This document shows, piece after piece, positions 33,151-41,880 of a stretch of DNA of 64,000 nucleotides. The notes beneath the pieces are model-generated. The model made no database searches and was not told the DNA's origin. It worked only from the letters and a program-made list of their open reading frames with translations. Position 1 is the stretch's first letter. Each line of letters starts with the position of its first letter. The DNA lies in assembly GCA_949284715.1 (NCBI GenBank), contig CASDWH010000007.1, positions 1-64,000 of the forward strand, given 5' to 3'. Origin of the DNA: an uncultured bacterium. Its GTDB lineage: Bacteria; Cyanobacteriota; Vampirovibrionia; Gastranaerophilales; Gastranaerophilaceae. Both the position numbers and the translations under genes were made by a program.

Positions 33151-34703
33151 ACAAGTAAAAACTCCTCCAGCCATATTTTTTCCATCTTGTTTAGCATACT
33201 AAAATCAATAAGTTTTTTTTCATAAGGCATTTGGGCAAAAGAATGAATTTTATTACCCGAAAAATAGCAGGAATTTTCGAGCCGGACTCCAAAGGTTTCA
33301 GGGTTATAAAGCCCGGGTTCTATTGTAAAACACATACCGTTTTGTAAAGGTGTCTTGGCAATATCTGAAGTGCTTAAATTAGGCGGAGCTTCATGAACAT
33401 TAATTCCAAGACCGTGGCCTAATCCATGTCCGAATGCATAACCCGGAATTGGCTCGTTATTAACCATATCACGGGCAATTTTATCAATATCATAACCTGA
33501 TATATTTTCAGTAATCTCTGTATTAAAGGCGTTTAAAAACATTTTAAGCACAAATGTGTATACCTTTTTATACTCATCATCCGGTTCGCCTTTAAAAAAT
33601 ACCCTTGTGATATCTGTTGCAAGCCCGTTGTCATAATACGCTCCGCAGTCAATAAGAACTAAATCCCCATCTTTTACAATCTCCTCATTTGAACATTTAG
33701 AATAATGTGCAAGCGCTGAATTTTTATTTTTAGCAACAATAGATTTAAAACTTAAGGAGCGGGCGCCTGTTTGTAAAAAATTTTTCTCTAAAACTTCGGC
33801 AATTTCGTACTCGGTAGTTTCTTTTACTGCCATTATAAATTCCCGTGTTGCTAAAAGAGCCTCATCTGTAGCCTGAAAAGCTTTTTTATAACTTTCAATC
33901 TCTTCGCTGCATTTTATTGATTTCATCAAACTTACAGGAGAAGTTCTGTGTTCAGGATAACGTATTGCAGCATAATCTTTTGCATTTACAGAAGATTTAT
34001 CAACATATACAGGATAGTCTATTTTACCCAGTATCTCTTCACAGCAATCAAGCGGCATATACATCAGATTATTAATTTTTAACCCGGTAGTATCCATATC
34101 TGTAAACAAAATATTTTCATAATTTGTTAAAAGTAATTTCCCTTGAATTTTACTTGAATAATTTTCACTAAAATCTCTGCCATTTACAAGATATGAAACT
34201 TCTTCCAGATTTGATAAGAAAAACGGCCGCGGAATTACAGCAATTTTCTCTTCAAAACCTTTTCCACACAAATCAAAAGGCAGCACTTCAATTTTATTAT
34301 GATTAAATTTAGTATAAAAATTAACCGGATCTAGATTTAAAAGTTTTACATTGATATCTTTAAAAGCTTCAACCCGTAACTGAGAATTTTTTTCAGCAAC
34401 AATACCAAGCACAGAACCCGGCGGAATTAATTTTCTAATTTCATAGTCCTGCCGCTGTCCTGTTTGGAGTTTAACAAGAGTAACCTCCTTACCTATTTCA
34501 AGCTCTGCCTGCGTATGGTATCTGCCGTCAACAAACAGATATATTTTCCCATCAGGACAAACAAGTGCATCACCGGTAGAGCCGCTGAATTTTGTCAGCA
34601 AATAGCGTGCATTCTCTTTTAAATCCGGATATTCTGCAAGAAATTCATTTGTCGAATTGACTAAAAGATAGTCAACACCCAATTTCTTTAAATCCACCGT
34701 CAT
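33147..34703 (-). CDS. Xaa-Pro aminopeptidase (M24B)
   Basis: It removes N-terminal residues preceding proline. At 518 residues it has the three-domain plan (two creatinase-like N-domains plus the pita-bread catalytic domain) seen in the XPNPEP1 class. Metal ligands are in LIDCGAYYDNGLATDITRVF (two Asp), FGHGLGHGLGINVHE (His), FTIEPGLY (Glu) and GVRLEN (Glu). The ATG at 34703 has AAGGA 7 nt upstream. It follows ppiC at a 9-nt gap and overlaps trmH. Confidence 0.95.
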   Translation of the reverse strand: MTVDLKKLGVDYLLVNSTNEFLAEYPDLKENARYLLTKFSGSTGDALVCPDGKIYLFVDGRYHTQAELEIGKEVTLVKLQTGQRQDYEIRKLIPPGSVLGIVAEKNSQLRVEAFKDINVKLLNLDPVNFYTKFNHNKIEVLPFDLCGKGFEEKIAVIPRPFFLSNLEEVSYLVNGRDFSENYSSKIQGKLLLTNYENILFTDMDTTGLKINNLMYMPLDCCEEILGKIDYPVYVDKSSVNAKDYAAIRYPEHRTSPVSLMKSIKCSEEIESYKKAFQATDEALLATREFIMAVKETTEYEIAEVLEKNFLQTGARSLSFKSIVAKNKNSALAHYSKCSNEEIVKDGDLVLIDCGAYYDNGLATDITRVFFKGEPDDEYKKVYTFVLKMFLNAFNTEITENISGYDIDKIARDMVNNEPIPGYAFGHGLGHGLGINVHEAPPNLSTSDIAKTPLQNGMCFTIEPGLYNPETFGVRLENSCYFSGNKIHSFAQMPYEKKLIDFSMLNKMEKIWLEEFLLV

Positions 34704-34712
34704 CAAACATCC

Positions 34713-34991
34713 TTATTCAGTAATATCTGTAAGATAAATCAGATGCCACCCGAACTGTGTTTCAACAGGTTCGGAAACTTCACCTTTCTTAAGAGCGAAA
34801 GCAGCATCTTCAAATGGTTTAACCATCATACCTTTGCCAAAATATCTTAAATCACCGCCGTTTTGGCCAGACGGACATTTTGAATACTTTTTAGCCAATT
34901 CTCCAAAATCTGCTCCGTTATCTATTTCTGCTTTTAATTTTTTAGCTTCCTCTTCTGTTTCTACCAAAATATGACTCGCTCTGATTTTCAT
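34713..34991 (-). CDS. Parvulin-type peptidyl-prolyl isomerase
   Basis: This is a stand-alone 92-residue parvulin domain, like E. coli Ppi[54 protein letters not shown] and FGWHLIYL are the family blocks. There is no signal peptide, so it is probably cytoplasmic. AAGGAG precedes the ATG at 34991. It is the first gene of the ppiC-pepP-trmH-yhcH-cysS-spoIID-murJ run. Confidence 0.95.
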   Translation of the reverse strand: MKIRASHILVETEEEAKKLKAEIDNGADFGELAKKYSKCPSGQNGGDLRYFGKGMMVKPFEDAAFALKKGEVSEPVETQFGWHLIYLTDITE

Positions 34992-35085
34992 AAAAACACT
35001 CCTTATCCTAAAATACCATACCAGTATAACACGAAAGAAAAGAGAATTGTAACAGAAATACCACAATCGGCGCTAAAGGCACAAA

Positions 35086-36261
35086 CTATGGTCTTTCAAG
35101 TTCTCCATCGGACAGCTTAATTGAATTCTCGCCTCTTTTCAAATAATCAAATTTGAAACCTTCGTTTTTACCGCTGTCAATTACTTCAATTTTATAATAT
35201 TGTTTTGCCTGATTAACGGTATTTTCAAGATTTCTGAACGAAAATCTGCGGGCTGCCATTGTTTCTGCAAGTTTTTTCAACTGGCGTTCGTTTTCCGCAA
35301 TAAATATATCGCCTCCGCTAATCCCTTTCAAGTTCATTTTCAACGCTTCAAACAAACATTCTTTATCAGGATAAGGAACCTCCACAATATTTTGAAATCT
35401 GCTCATTGCAGCCCGGTCTAATCCGTTATTTTTAGGAGATATGTTTGTTGTACCTATTACAGTTACATTAGGTGCTGTTTCATTCAGCCTGTCCATATAG
35501 TTTAAAAATACAGATCTATCCTCTAATTTTGACAAAACATGCCCGCTGCCCCGTGCCAGATTTTCCGGAGGCATTACAATTGTATCTATTTCATTAAATG
35601 TTACAACATATTTTTTTTGCGGATTTTTACCCGCAGCCGCAAGAATTTTTTCAAAAATGTATTTTAAATTTTCAACACTTTCGCCGCTCCATTTTGAATT
35701 AAAATCAGAATACAAAACCTCGGTATATTCAGCATCAAGCGATTTTGCATAAATTTTTGCAAAGAAAGATTTGCCAACGCCGGCAGGGCCGAACAAAAGC
35801 AGCCTGTTTGATGAAACCGCCTCGCCTGTTTCTTTTGTAATATTATCACCTGCCTTAGATTGTTTTACCTGTATTTCCAGTATTTCACGCAATTCTTTAT
35901 TTATACTTTTACAGTTCTCCAGCAGCGGCACCTTCGGATTATTCTTTAAAGACTCAAATCCTTTAAAGTAAATATCGGTTAAATCCTGAACCTGTTTTTT
36001 CGCAGGTGTAGATTTACCTCTTCCCAGCATAAACATAACCGCACACATTAAAAGTGTAAAAAATGTAACTGTTGACAGCACTATAGAACGCTCAGCCTGA
36101 TCAAGCTGCGCTTTTCTAAAATCATCATCTGTTTTAATCCTTTCAAATTTTTTTTCAAAAAGGAAGTATGGTTTTTCATTAACAGGATTTTGAAAAGGTG
36201 TGTTTTTAAAATTTGGATAAACTTTATGTGATAAGTTATTTTGTGATATTGGCTGCAACAT
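35086..36261 (-). CDS. Membrane-anchored AAA+ ATPase with altered Walker B
   Basis: This is 391 residues. A transmembrane helix spans about 60-80. The AAA+ module runs from about 150 to 375. Walker A is GPAGVGKS (158-165). Walker B reads TFNEID (221-226), with Asn223 where the family has Asp. The sensor region VIGTTNISP and arginine-finger region DRAAMSRFQN are recognisable. Because Glu224 is kept, slow hydrolysis is possible. The N-terminus MLQPISQ... PNFKN resembles other unknown proteins in the window. It starts 1 nt after the stop of the glycine-zipper gene, so the two are one unit. The substrate is unknown. Confidence 0.82.
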   Translation of the reverse strand: MLQPISQNNLSHKVYPNFKNTPFQNPVNEKPYFLFEKKFERIKTDDDFRKAQLDQAERSIVLSTVTFFTLLMCAVMFMLGRGKSTPAKKQVQDLTDIYFKGFESLKNNPKVPLLENCKSINKELREILEIQVKQSKAGDNITKETGEAVSSNRLLLFGPAGVGKSFFAKIYAKSLDAEYTEVLYSDFNSKWSGESVENLKYIFEKILAAAGKNPQKKYVVTFNEIDTIVMPPENLARGSGHVLSKLEDRSVFLNYMDRLNETAPNVTVIGTTNISPKNNGLDRAAMSRFQNIVEVPYPDKECLFEALKMNLKGISGGDIFIAENERQLKKLAETMAARRFSFRNLENTVNQAKQYYKIEVIDSGKNEGFKFDYLKRGENSIKLSDGELERP

Positions 36262-36262
36262 A

Positions 36263-36649
36263 TTATTTTATACCTACTTTGTCCTTTATTTTTTTAATTG
36301 TATTATCAACCTGCTCGCTTAAGTCCTCAACGCTGCTGTCATCAGTCATCCCTCCGATAATACCTCCGAGCTGTGCGCCAAGTCCTGCTCCACACCCGAT
36401 AGCTGCGGCAGTTGTTACTCCGGCAGCGGCAAGAGCAGCCAGTCCGCCTGTCAAAATAACAGCACCGGCAGCGGCAGCACCGAGAAGTCCTCCGCCGACA
36501 ATTCCTTTTAACGCTCCGCCGTCACCTTTAAACGTTAGTGTGTCAACTGCTTCACATCTTGCAGGTAAAGTTTTACCGCGATTTTTTGATAATTTTTGTA
36601 CACTGTTTCCAGATTGATAATTTTGATAAAATACCGGAGAAATTTTCAT
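36263..36649 (-). CDS. Glycine-zipper membrane protein
   Basis: This is 128 residues. An N-terminal 40-residue polar segment ends LTFKGDGG, an F-x-G element. Then comes a long Gly/Ala run (GIVGGGLLGAAAAGAVILTG and GAGLGAQLGGIIGG) that can form two tightly packed glycine-zipper helices. The tail is charged. Such segments occur in outer-membrane lipoproteins, pore formers and bacteriocins. There is no signal peptide or lipobox. AAGGGG precedes the ATG. It lies directly upstream of the AAA+ gene, its probable partner. Confidence 0.65.
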   Translation of the reverse strand: MKISPVFYQNYQSGNSVQKLSKNRGKTLPARCEAVDTLTFKGDGGALKGIVGGGLLGAAAAGAVILTGGLAALAAAGVTTAAAIGCGAGLGAQLGGIIGGMTDDSSVEDLSEQVDNTIKKIKDKVGIK

Positions 36650-36817
36650 ATTTTACCCCTTTCTTTAAGATGCAAATATTTTATAACACAAATTTATCAC
36701 TTACAAAAATTCCCCGCAAGGCTCTTAAATCATCTATTTAACAATTCTTTACATACAAATAACACATTTGAAATACTTTTATAAAATTTAACAAATCTTT
36801 ACGTAAAACGCAATTTT

Positions 36818-36846
36818 TTGTACCCGCGATTTTTTTATTGTAATAT
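36818..36846 (+). promoter_or_regulatory. Sigma70-type promoter of the decarboxylase gene
   Basis: TTGTAC (36818-36823), a 17-bp spacer and TAATAT (36841-36846) lie 32 nt before the GTG start. Confidence 0.6.
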
Positions 36847-36878
36847 ATTCTTACTAAAAGTTTTAACAGGAAAAGGCC

Positions 36879-38321
36879 GTGGCAAAATTATTAAAGGTTA
36901 AAAAAGAAGATAAAACAAAAGTGCAGGTTAAAGCGCCGATTGTAGAAGCGTTAAGACAGGCTTGGGAAAACCCGACTTACCAGTTCCATATTCCGGGACA
37001 CACAAAAGGGCGCGCAATTTTTGACGACTTCAAGAAATTAACCGGAACAAAAGTTTTATCACTTGATACAACCGATGAATTTGACAACCTCGGAACTCTG
37101 CACCCCGCAACAGGCCCGATTAAAGAAGCGCAAGAACTAGCCGCTCAGGCTTTTGGCGCAGAACGAACATTTTTTCTTCTGAACGGTTCAACCGTCGGGA
37201 ATCTTGCGATGGCGCTTGGCTGCACCAAAAAAGGGAACAAAGTTCTTGTTAACAGAAACTGCCACCGTTCTATTCTTACAGGGCTGATTCTCTCCGGCGC
37301 AGAACCGGTATGGGCAGTTCCTAAACAGGTTGAAGGCTGGTCAATATGGGGCAGTATTTCACCCAAAAATATAGAAGATGCATTAGAGAATAACAAAGAT
37401 ATTTCTCTGGTCTGGATTACTAATCCTACTTATGAAGGCGTAGTTTCAGATATAAAATCAATTTCAACAATTTGCAAACAGCACGGTGTCCCTCTAATTG
37501 TTGACGAAGCTCACGGATGCTTGTGGAATTTTAGCAGCCAATTACCGGAAACAGCTTTAAAACTCGGTGCCGATGCAGTTCTGCACTCACTTCATAAAAC
37601 AGGCGGAAGTATGAGTCAAAGTTCAATGCTGCATATTGCAAAAAATTCACTCATTGATGCTGACGCAGTCGCTAAAGCACTTAAACTTCTTCATACAACC
37701 AGCCCGTCAATGCTTCTGCTTGCAAGCCTTGATGCGGCAAGAGCTAATCTTGTAAGCCAAAAAGGGAAAAAGCTTATTGCCAGAATGATTAAAAACGCCA
37801 AGTATTTGAGAAAACGCATTGACTCAATGGAGAAAATCCATCAGTTAAAACCGGATTTCGGATTCTTAACAGATGTAACAAAAGTATTTGTAAGAATGGA
37901 CGGTATTTCCGGCAAGCGGCTTGAAACGATTCTTGAAGTCGATTTTAACATTGAAGTTGAATCAGCCTCCGATGTCGGTGTTCTGCTGCTTATTAATCAA
38001 GGAAACTCTTTTAATGATGTGAAATACCTGGCTGATTCTCTAGAAAAAATTTCTAAGACAAACTACACAGATTTGTATTATCTGGAAAACAGAAAACACA
38101 TGCCGCTCGTTGTTCCGCAAATCAAAATGAGTCCAAGAGATGCATTCTTTTCGCCAAAAGAAACTGTATCAAAGCACGACTCTATCGGAAGAATTGCGGC
38201 GGAGGTTATCGCAGAATGCCCGCCTGGAATTTCAATACTTCTCCCGGGTGAAATTATACGGGAAGAACACCTGCCTTACCTCAAAGATTATGATTTAATT
38301 GAAGTTGTTAAAGAGAGTTAA
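36879..38321 (+). CDS. Orn/Lys/Arg decarboxylase (PLP, fold type I)
   Basis: It decarboxylates a basic amino acid to a polyamine precursor. The N-terminal YQFHIPGHTKGRA, the PLP-phosphate region FLLNGSTVGNLAMALG, WITNPTYEGVV, VDEAHG and the Schiff-base lysine in LHSLHKTGGSMSQSS mark the short Bacillus SpeA/YaaO class. It is 480 residues. It starts at GTG after AGGAAAAGG. tmk begins on the last base of its stop (TAATG), as in many bacteria with yaaO-tmk. Arginine or lysine is the likely substrate; the sequence alone does not decide. Confidence 0.93.
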   Translation: MAKLLKVKKEDKTKVQVKAPIVEALRQAWENPTYQFHIPGHTKGRAIFDDFKKLTGTKVLSLDTTDEFDNLGTLHPATGPIKEAQELAAQAFGAERTFFLLNGSTVGNLAMALGCTKKGNKVLVNRNCHRSILTGLILSGAEPVWAVPKQVEGWSIWGSISPKNIEDALENNKDISLVWITNPTYEGVVSDIKSISTICKQHGVPLIVDEAHGCLWNFSSQLPETALKLGADAVLHSLHKTGGSMSQSSMLHIAKNSLIDADAVAKALKLLHTTSPSMLLLASLDAARANLVSQKGKKLIARMIKNAKYLRKRIDSMEKIHQLKPDFGFLTDVTKVFVRMDGISGKRLETILEVDFNIEVESASDVGVLLLINQGNSFNDVKYLADSLEKISKTNYTDLYYLENRKHMPLVVPQIKMSPRDAFFSPKETVSKHDSIGRIAAEVIAECPPGISILLPGEIIREEHLPYLKDYDLIEVVKES

Positions 38322-38929
38322 TGAAAAAAGGTTTATTTATAACTTTTGAAGGTGCAGACGGCTGCGGTAAAACAACCCAGCTTAATCTTCTTTCCGATTA
38401 TTTAAAAAACAAAAGGGATGTAATTATTACAAGAGAACCCGGCGCAAAAGGTCTGGGAGAGAAGCTAAGAGAAATTTTGCTTAACTATGACGGGGATATT
38501 GCTCCACAGTGCGAATCATTTTTATTTTTGGCAGACAGGGCGCAGCATATTGAACAAATAGTTAAACCGGCTGTTTCAGAAGGCAAAATTGTACTCTGTG
38601 ACAGGCATACAGATTCTACAGTTGCCTATCAGGGATACGGAAGAGGATTGAATCTTGAAGAAATCCATTACCTTAATACTCTTGCAACAGGCGGGCTTAA
38701 ACCGGATTTGACAGTGGTTTTTGATGTAGATATTGAAACCTCGCTATCCAGAGTCGGCAGCGAAAAAGACAGAATGGAGGCTGCCGGGATTGACTTCTTT
38801 AACAGGGTGAGAAACGGATATCTTGAAATTGCAAAACAAGAACCGCAAAGGGTTAAAGTCATTGATGCAGCTAAAAGCATTGATGAGGTTTTCAATGATC
38901 TGCTAAAACTGGTCACTCCGCTTATATAA
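38321..38929 (+). CDS. tmk: Thymidylate kinase
   Basis: It phosphorylates dTMP to dTDP for DNA synthesis. The P-loop FEGADGCGKTTQ, the DR motif ITREPG, CDRHTDSTVAYQGYGRGL and the LID region GSEKDRMEAAG are all present. It is 202 residues, normal. It is translationally coupled to the decarboxylase gene. Confidence 0.97.
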   Translation: MKKGLFITFEGADGCGKTTQLNLLSDYLKNKRDVIITREPGAKGLGEKLREILLNYDGDIAPQCESFLFLADRAQHIEQIVKPAVSEGKIVLCDRHTDSTVAYQGYGRGLNLEEIHYLNTLATGGLKPDLTVVFDVDIETSLSRVGSEKDRMEAAGIDFFNRVRNGYLEIAKQEPQRVKVIDAAKSIDEVFNDLLKLVTPLI

Positions 38930-38953
38930 ATTATTAAACACTTTCTCCTTTGC

Positions 38954-38982
38954 TTGCCCTGAAAAATAGTACGGAGTATAAT
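38954..38982 (+). promoter_or_regulatory. Promoter of the second SpoIID-like gene
   Basis: TTGCCC (38954-38959), a 17-bp spacer and TATAAT (38977-38982) are followed after exactly 6 nt by the ATG. This predicts a leaderless transcript. Confidence 0.65.
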
Positions 38983-38988
38983 TCTAAT

Positions 38989-39864
38989 ATGAAGTTGATA
39001 AAGATTTTTTTTACATTAGCAATACTAATGCTGTTTGCCGTTCCGGCTCACGCAATCAAAATAGGGCTTTTAACAGATGCAAACAGGGCATATATTGGCG
39101 CCTCCGAGCAGGCAGAAGTTATTGATGTCAGAACAAATAAACTCCTTTTTTCAATGACAAAAATGAGAGGATATGATTTTCGTACAGACGGGCGTTATCT
39201 TACGGTAAAAATCGCCGGCAAATGGACAAAACTCCCTACTGACAATGTGGTTATCAAAACATCTCCTGAAGCATTTTTGACTGTCAAAAGAAAGTGGTAT
39301 CGCGGATTTTTCAGAGTTATTAACACAGGAGCAGGGCTTACTGTTATAAATGATATAGAACTCGAAAAGTATTTATTAGGTGTTGTTCCCTCTGAAATGC
39401 CTTCAAGCTGGGAACTGGATGCTCAAAAAGCACAGGCCATTGCCGCCAGAAGTTATGCTGTTGCAAATCTGGGTAAACGTGCAAAATACGGTTACGACCT
39501 CAATGACACAGAACAAGACCAGGTCTATAACGGAGCCTCCGTAGAAACAGCTCAGACCAACAATGCCGTTGAATCAACAAAAGGGATTGTTCTTGTTTGC
39601 AATAATAAAGTCATTCCCGCTTACTATTCAGCCTCAGCAGGCGGCAGAACACTTACAGCTAAAGAAGTATGGAATATGGATGTAAACTTTACCCGCTCCG
39701 TTCCATCTTATGACAGTAATGTAAAGAAAAAAGGGCATGGAGTCGGCATGTCACAGCATGGTGCCAATAATTTAGCTAAAATCGGGTACAATAGTTATCA
39801 AATTTTAAAATATTTTTACGCAAATACTAAATTTGCAAGACTTAACCCCGAGGTCTATAAATAA
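38989..39864 (+). CDS. SpoIID/LytB-domain protein, short form
   Basis: This is a 291-residue exported protein. The signal peptide IFFTLAILMLFAVPAHA is followed by a small beta domain and the SpoIID module. That module has YLLGVVPSEMPSSWELDAQK, AQAIAARSYAV, YYSASAGGRT and KGHGVGMSQHGANNLA. It probably cuts or binds peptidoglycan glycan strands in the periplasm. It is shorter than the homologue at 28939 and lacks its C-terminal extension. The ATG at 38989 is preferred because a promoter ends 6 nt before it; the frame extends to 38950 through promoter sequence. Confidence 0.92.
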   Translation: MKLIKIFFTLAILMLFAVPAHAIKIGLLTDANRAYIGASEQAEVIDVRTNKLLFSMTKMRGYDFRTDGRYLTVKIAGKWTKLPTDNVVIKTSPEAFLTVKRKWYRGFFRVINTGAGLTVINDIELEKYLLGVVPSEMPSSWELDAQKAQAIAARSYAVANLGKRAKYGYDLNDTEQDQVYNGASVETAQTNNAVESTKGIVLVCNNKVIPAYYSASAGGRTLTAKEVWNMDVNFTRSVPSYDSNVKKKGHGVGMSQHGANNLAKIGYNSYQILKYFYANTKFARLNPEVYK

Positions 39865-39932
39865 GTTATATCTATTTTTACCCCCATATAGGCTATATTT
39901 TAGTAGTCACGGGTTTTTCTAACAAAAAAAGC

Positions 39933-39960
39933 TTGCCAAATCCAGAAATATGTGTATAAT
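39933..39960 (+). promoter_or_regulatory. Promoter of the HU gene
   Basis: TTGCCA (39933-39938), a 16-bp spacer and TATAAT (39955-39960) lie 63 nt before the ATG. This is the strongest consensus promoter in the window, fitting an abundant protein. Confidence 0.75.
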
Positions 39961-40023
39961 AAAGAATATCAATTATGCAAATGGTTGGTGTTACAAGTAT
40001 TACAATTGTTCAAGGAGGCTATT

Positions 40024-40296
40024 ATGAACAAAGAAGAGTTAGTAAAAGAGATTTCCAAGAAAACCAAATTGTCACAAAAAACAAGTGCAGATATCCTATC
40101 TGCTTGGATTGATACAATCCAAAAAACAGTTTCTAAAGGTAAAAAAGTTACTCTTGTCGGCTTCGGTACTTTTGAAGCACGTAAGAGAGCTGCTAGAACA
40201 GGCCGCAACCCCAGAACCAGCCAGGTTATCAAAATTCCTGCTAAAACTGTTCCGGCATTCTCTGCTGGTAAAAACTTCAAAGAACTTGTTAAGTAA
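40024..40296 (+). CDS. hup: DNA-binding protein HU
   Basis: This is a nucleoid-associated dimer that bends DNA without sequence preference. MNKEELVKEISKKTKLSQ opens the protein. VTLVGFGTFEARKRAARTGR and NPRTSQVIKIPAKTVPAF form the DNA-binding arm. At 90 residues it is the standard length. CAAGGAGG precedes the ATG at 40024. It stands alone between its own promoter and terminator. Confidence 0.97.
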   Translation: MNKEELVKEISKKTKLSQKTSADILSAWIDTIQKTVSKGKKVTLVGFGTFEARKRAARTGRNPRTSQVIKIPAKTVPAFSAGKNFKELVK

Positions 40297-40327
40297 CTCT
40301 TTTACACAAGTTTAGCTTTGATTTTTA

Positions 40328-40366
40328 TAATGGATAAATTAAGTTTCAATTTATCCATTATTTTTT
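40328..40366 (+). terminator. Intrinsic terminator after HU
   Basis: A 13-bp perfect stem TAATGGATAAATT/AATTTATCCATTA with a 7-nt loop is followed by T6. Confidence 0.85.
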
Positions 40367-40398
40367 ACAATTATTCGTTCTTAAAGACAGACTAGGTA

Positions 40399-41868
40399 TT
40401 ACACCTCTCCGACTGTTTCAGTTTCAACATCCTGCCCCAGCTCTTCAAACGCAAGGACTCTGATATTGTTTATAAACTCCGCAAATACAAGAAATGCCAT
40501 ATGACGGATTTCGTATGGTGCCAGAAGAATAATTTCCTCCAAACCGGCCTCTTTTGCCTGTTTATTAATTTTTTTAACAAGTCTGGCAACTACTGCACCA
40601 TCCATTTTCACAACACCTTCCTCTTCAGCACAAAGAGATGCTTCATAAAAATGCTCTATTGTCTTTTGCGACAACTCTATAACTTTTAATGACGAACCCG
40701 TTTTAATTATATCTTTTAATATTTGTTTAGAAAGAGAAAGTCTTATTTTTTCTATTAAATGATCTTTTGATTCTTCTGATGAGAAATCATTGATTTTTTC
40801 AAATATATATACAATGTCCTTAACAGAAACTTTTTCTCGTATTAAAGAAGAAAGAATATACTTAATTTCAGCCGCAGACATATAATCAGGATAAATATTA
40901 TTAATCAAAAACGAATTACTCTCCTGAACAATTTCTAAATATTTATTTACAGCACTGTAATCAAGAATTTCATCAACCTGTTTAATAGAAATAAATTCTA
41001 ATGCCCTGCCGATAAATTGCACAGGGGTAAATTTATTAACCCAAAAATCACGTGCAACCTCTTCATCTATCCAAAATATATCTTTGCCGGTAATTTCATC
41101 CTTTACATGTATATCATTCTTTTTCTTTTTATACCCGTCAAGTTCTTCCTTAAAAATACAAACCTTACCCGGAAAAACACAGGAACGAAACACTTCAATA
41201 CCATGAAGAACAATACTAAACTCATTTGCTTCAAGGGGATCTTCATTTGAAAAAACAATATTAGGAATTACATACCCCAGAGTATCTGCTAACCGCTGCC
41301 GGATTTTTACAGTTTCTGCTAACAAATTATCCTCGGTATCCTGTATAACCGTTTCAATAAGCTCCTCAGAAAGGTTAATAACAAATTTATCCTGTGATAA
41401 TGAAGAATACATATTATCCGGAGAAATTTCTTTTATTAGCGAAAGTTTCAAAAAATCAAGCCTGTTTATTTCATCTGATAACTGCTTATTTAAAAGTTCT
41501 TTTTCTTTTAATGTAAAAGCATCATTATCAAGCTGATATTTAATCTTAGAAATTAGTTCTTTCTGCTCTTTAATTTTAACTTGAAGCTCTTTACACGTTG
41601 CATAAGGTGACAGTGTTGACGCAAACATCTTTTCCATCTGGTTTTTAAAACTTTTAATCTTTACGACATCATCAAATTCTTGTTTTTCTTCATCCTCTCT
41701 GGGCCGCATAAATATGCAATCAAAATAAATTCCGCCCTTTTTTTCCACCTCGTGCATTCCATACAAATCCCAGCCGGCAGCAGACATTTCATTAAGTAAA
41801 TCCTCTAATTCCTGCCTTTCCTCAAGCAGCGCAGATTTTATCATATATTGCATTTTTTGTCTAAACAT
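40399..41868 (-). CDS. Soluble FlhA/SctV C-terminal-domain (FHIPEP-like) protein
   Basis: Residues about 180-489 align by eye with the cytoplasmic domain of FlhA/SctV export-gate proteins. IRQRLADTLGYVIPNIVF, then EFSIVLHGIEVFRSCVFPGK, then IKYILSSLIREKVSVKDIVY, and ILLAPYEIRHMAFLVFAEFI near the end match the order of FlhA-C blocks. The eight-helix membrane domain of FlhA is absent. Residues 1-60 look like a small DUF4177-type domain (AAGWDLYGMHEVEKKGG), and 75-150 form a coiled coil. No other flagellar or type III secretion gene is in the window. It lies 12 nt downstream of the pyrimidine phosphorylase, last in the bamA-ompH operon. The role is unknown; a chaperone-docking ring is an inference. 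Confidence 0.72.
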   Translation of the reverse strand: MFRQKMQYMIKSALLEERQELEDLLNEMSAAGWDLYGMHEVEKKGGIYFDCIFMRPREDEEKQEFDDVVKIKSFKNQMEKMFASTLSPYATCKELQVKIKEQKELISKIKYQLDNDAFTLKEKELLNKQLSDEINRLDFLKLSLIKEISPDNMYSSLSQDKFVINLSEELIETVIQDTEDNLLAETVKIRQRLADTLGYVIPNIVFSNEDPLEANEFSIVLHGIEVFRSCVFPGKVCIFKEELDGYKKKKNDIHVKDEITGKDIFWIDEEVARDFWVNKFTPVQFIGRALEFISIKQVDEILDYSAVNKYLEIVQESNSFLINNIYPDYMSAAEIKYILSSLIREKVSVKDIVYIFEKINDFSSEESKDHLIEKIRLSLSKQILKDIIKTGSSLKVIELSQKTIEHFYEASLCAEEEGVVKMDGAVVARLVKKINKQAKEAGLEEIILLAPYEIRHMAFLVFAEFINNIRVLAFEELGQDVETETVGEV

Positions 41869-41880
41869 TGTAACAGCCTT

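Noticed and set aside
36213-36617. Pro/Ala-rich open frame on the plus strand
   Set aside because: It is antisense to the Gly/Ala-rich region of the glycine-zipper gene; composition alone explains it.
40399-41868. A flagellar flhA gene
   Set aside because: The membrane domain is missing and there are no flagellar neighbours, so the protein cannot be a complete export gate.
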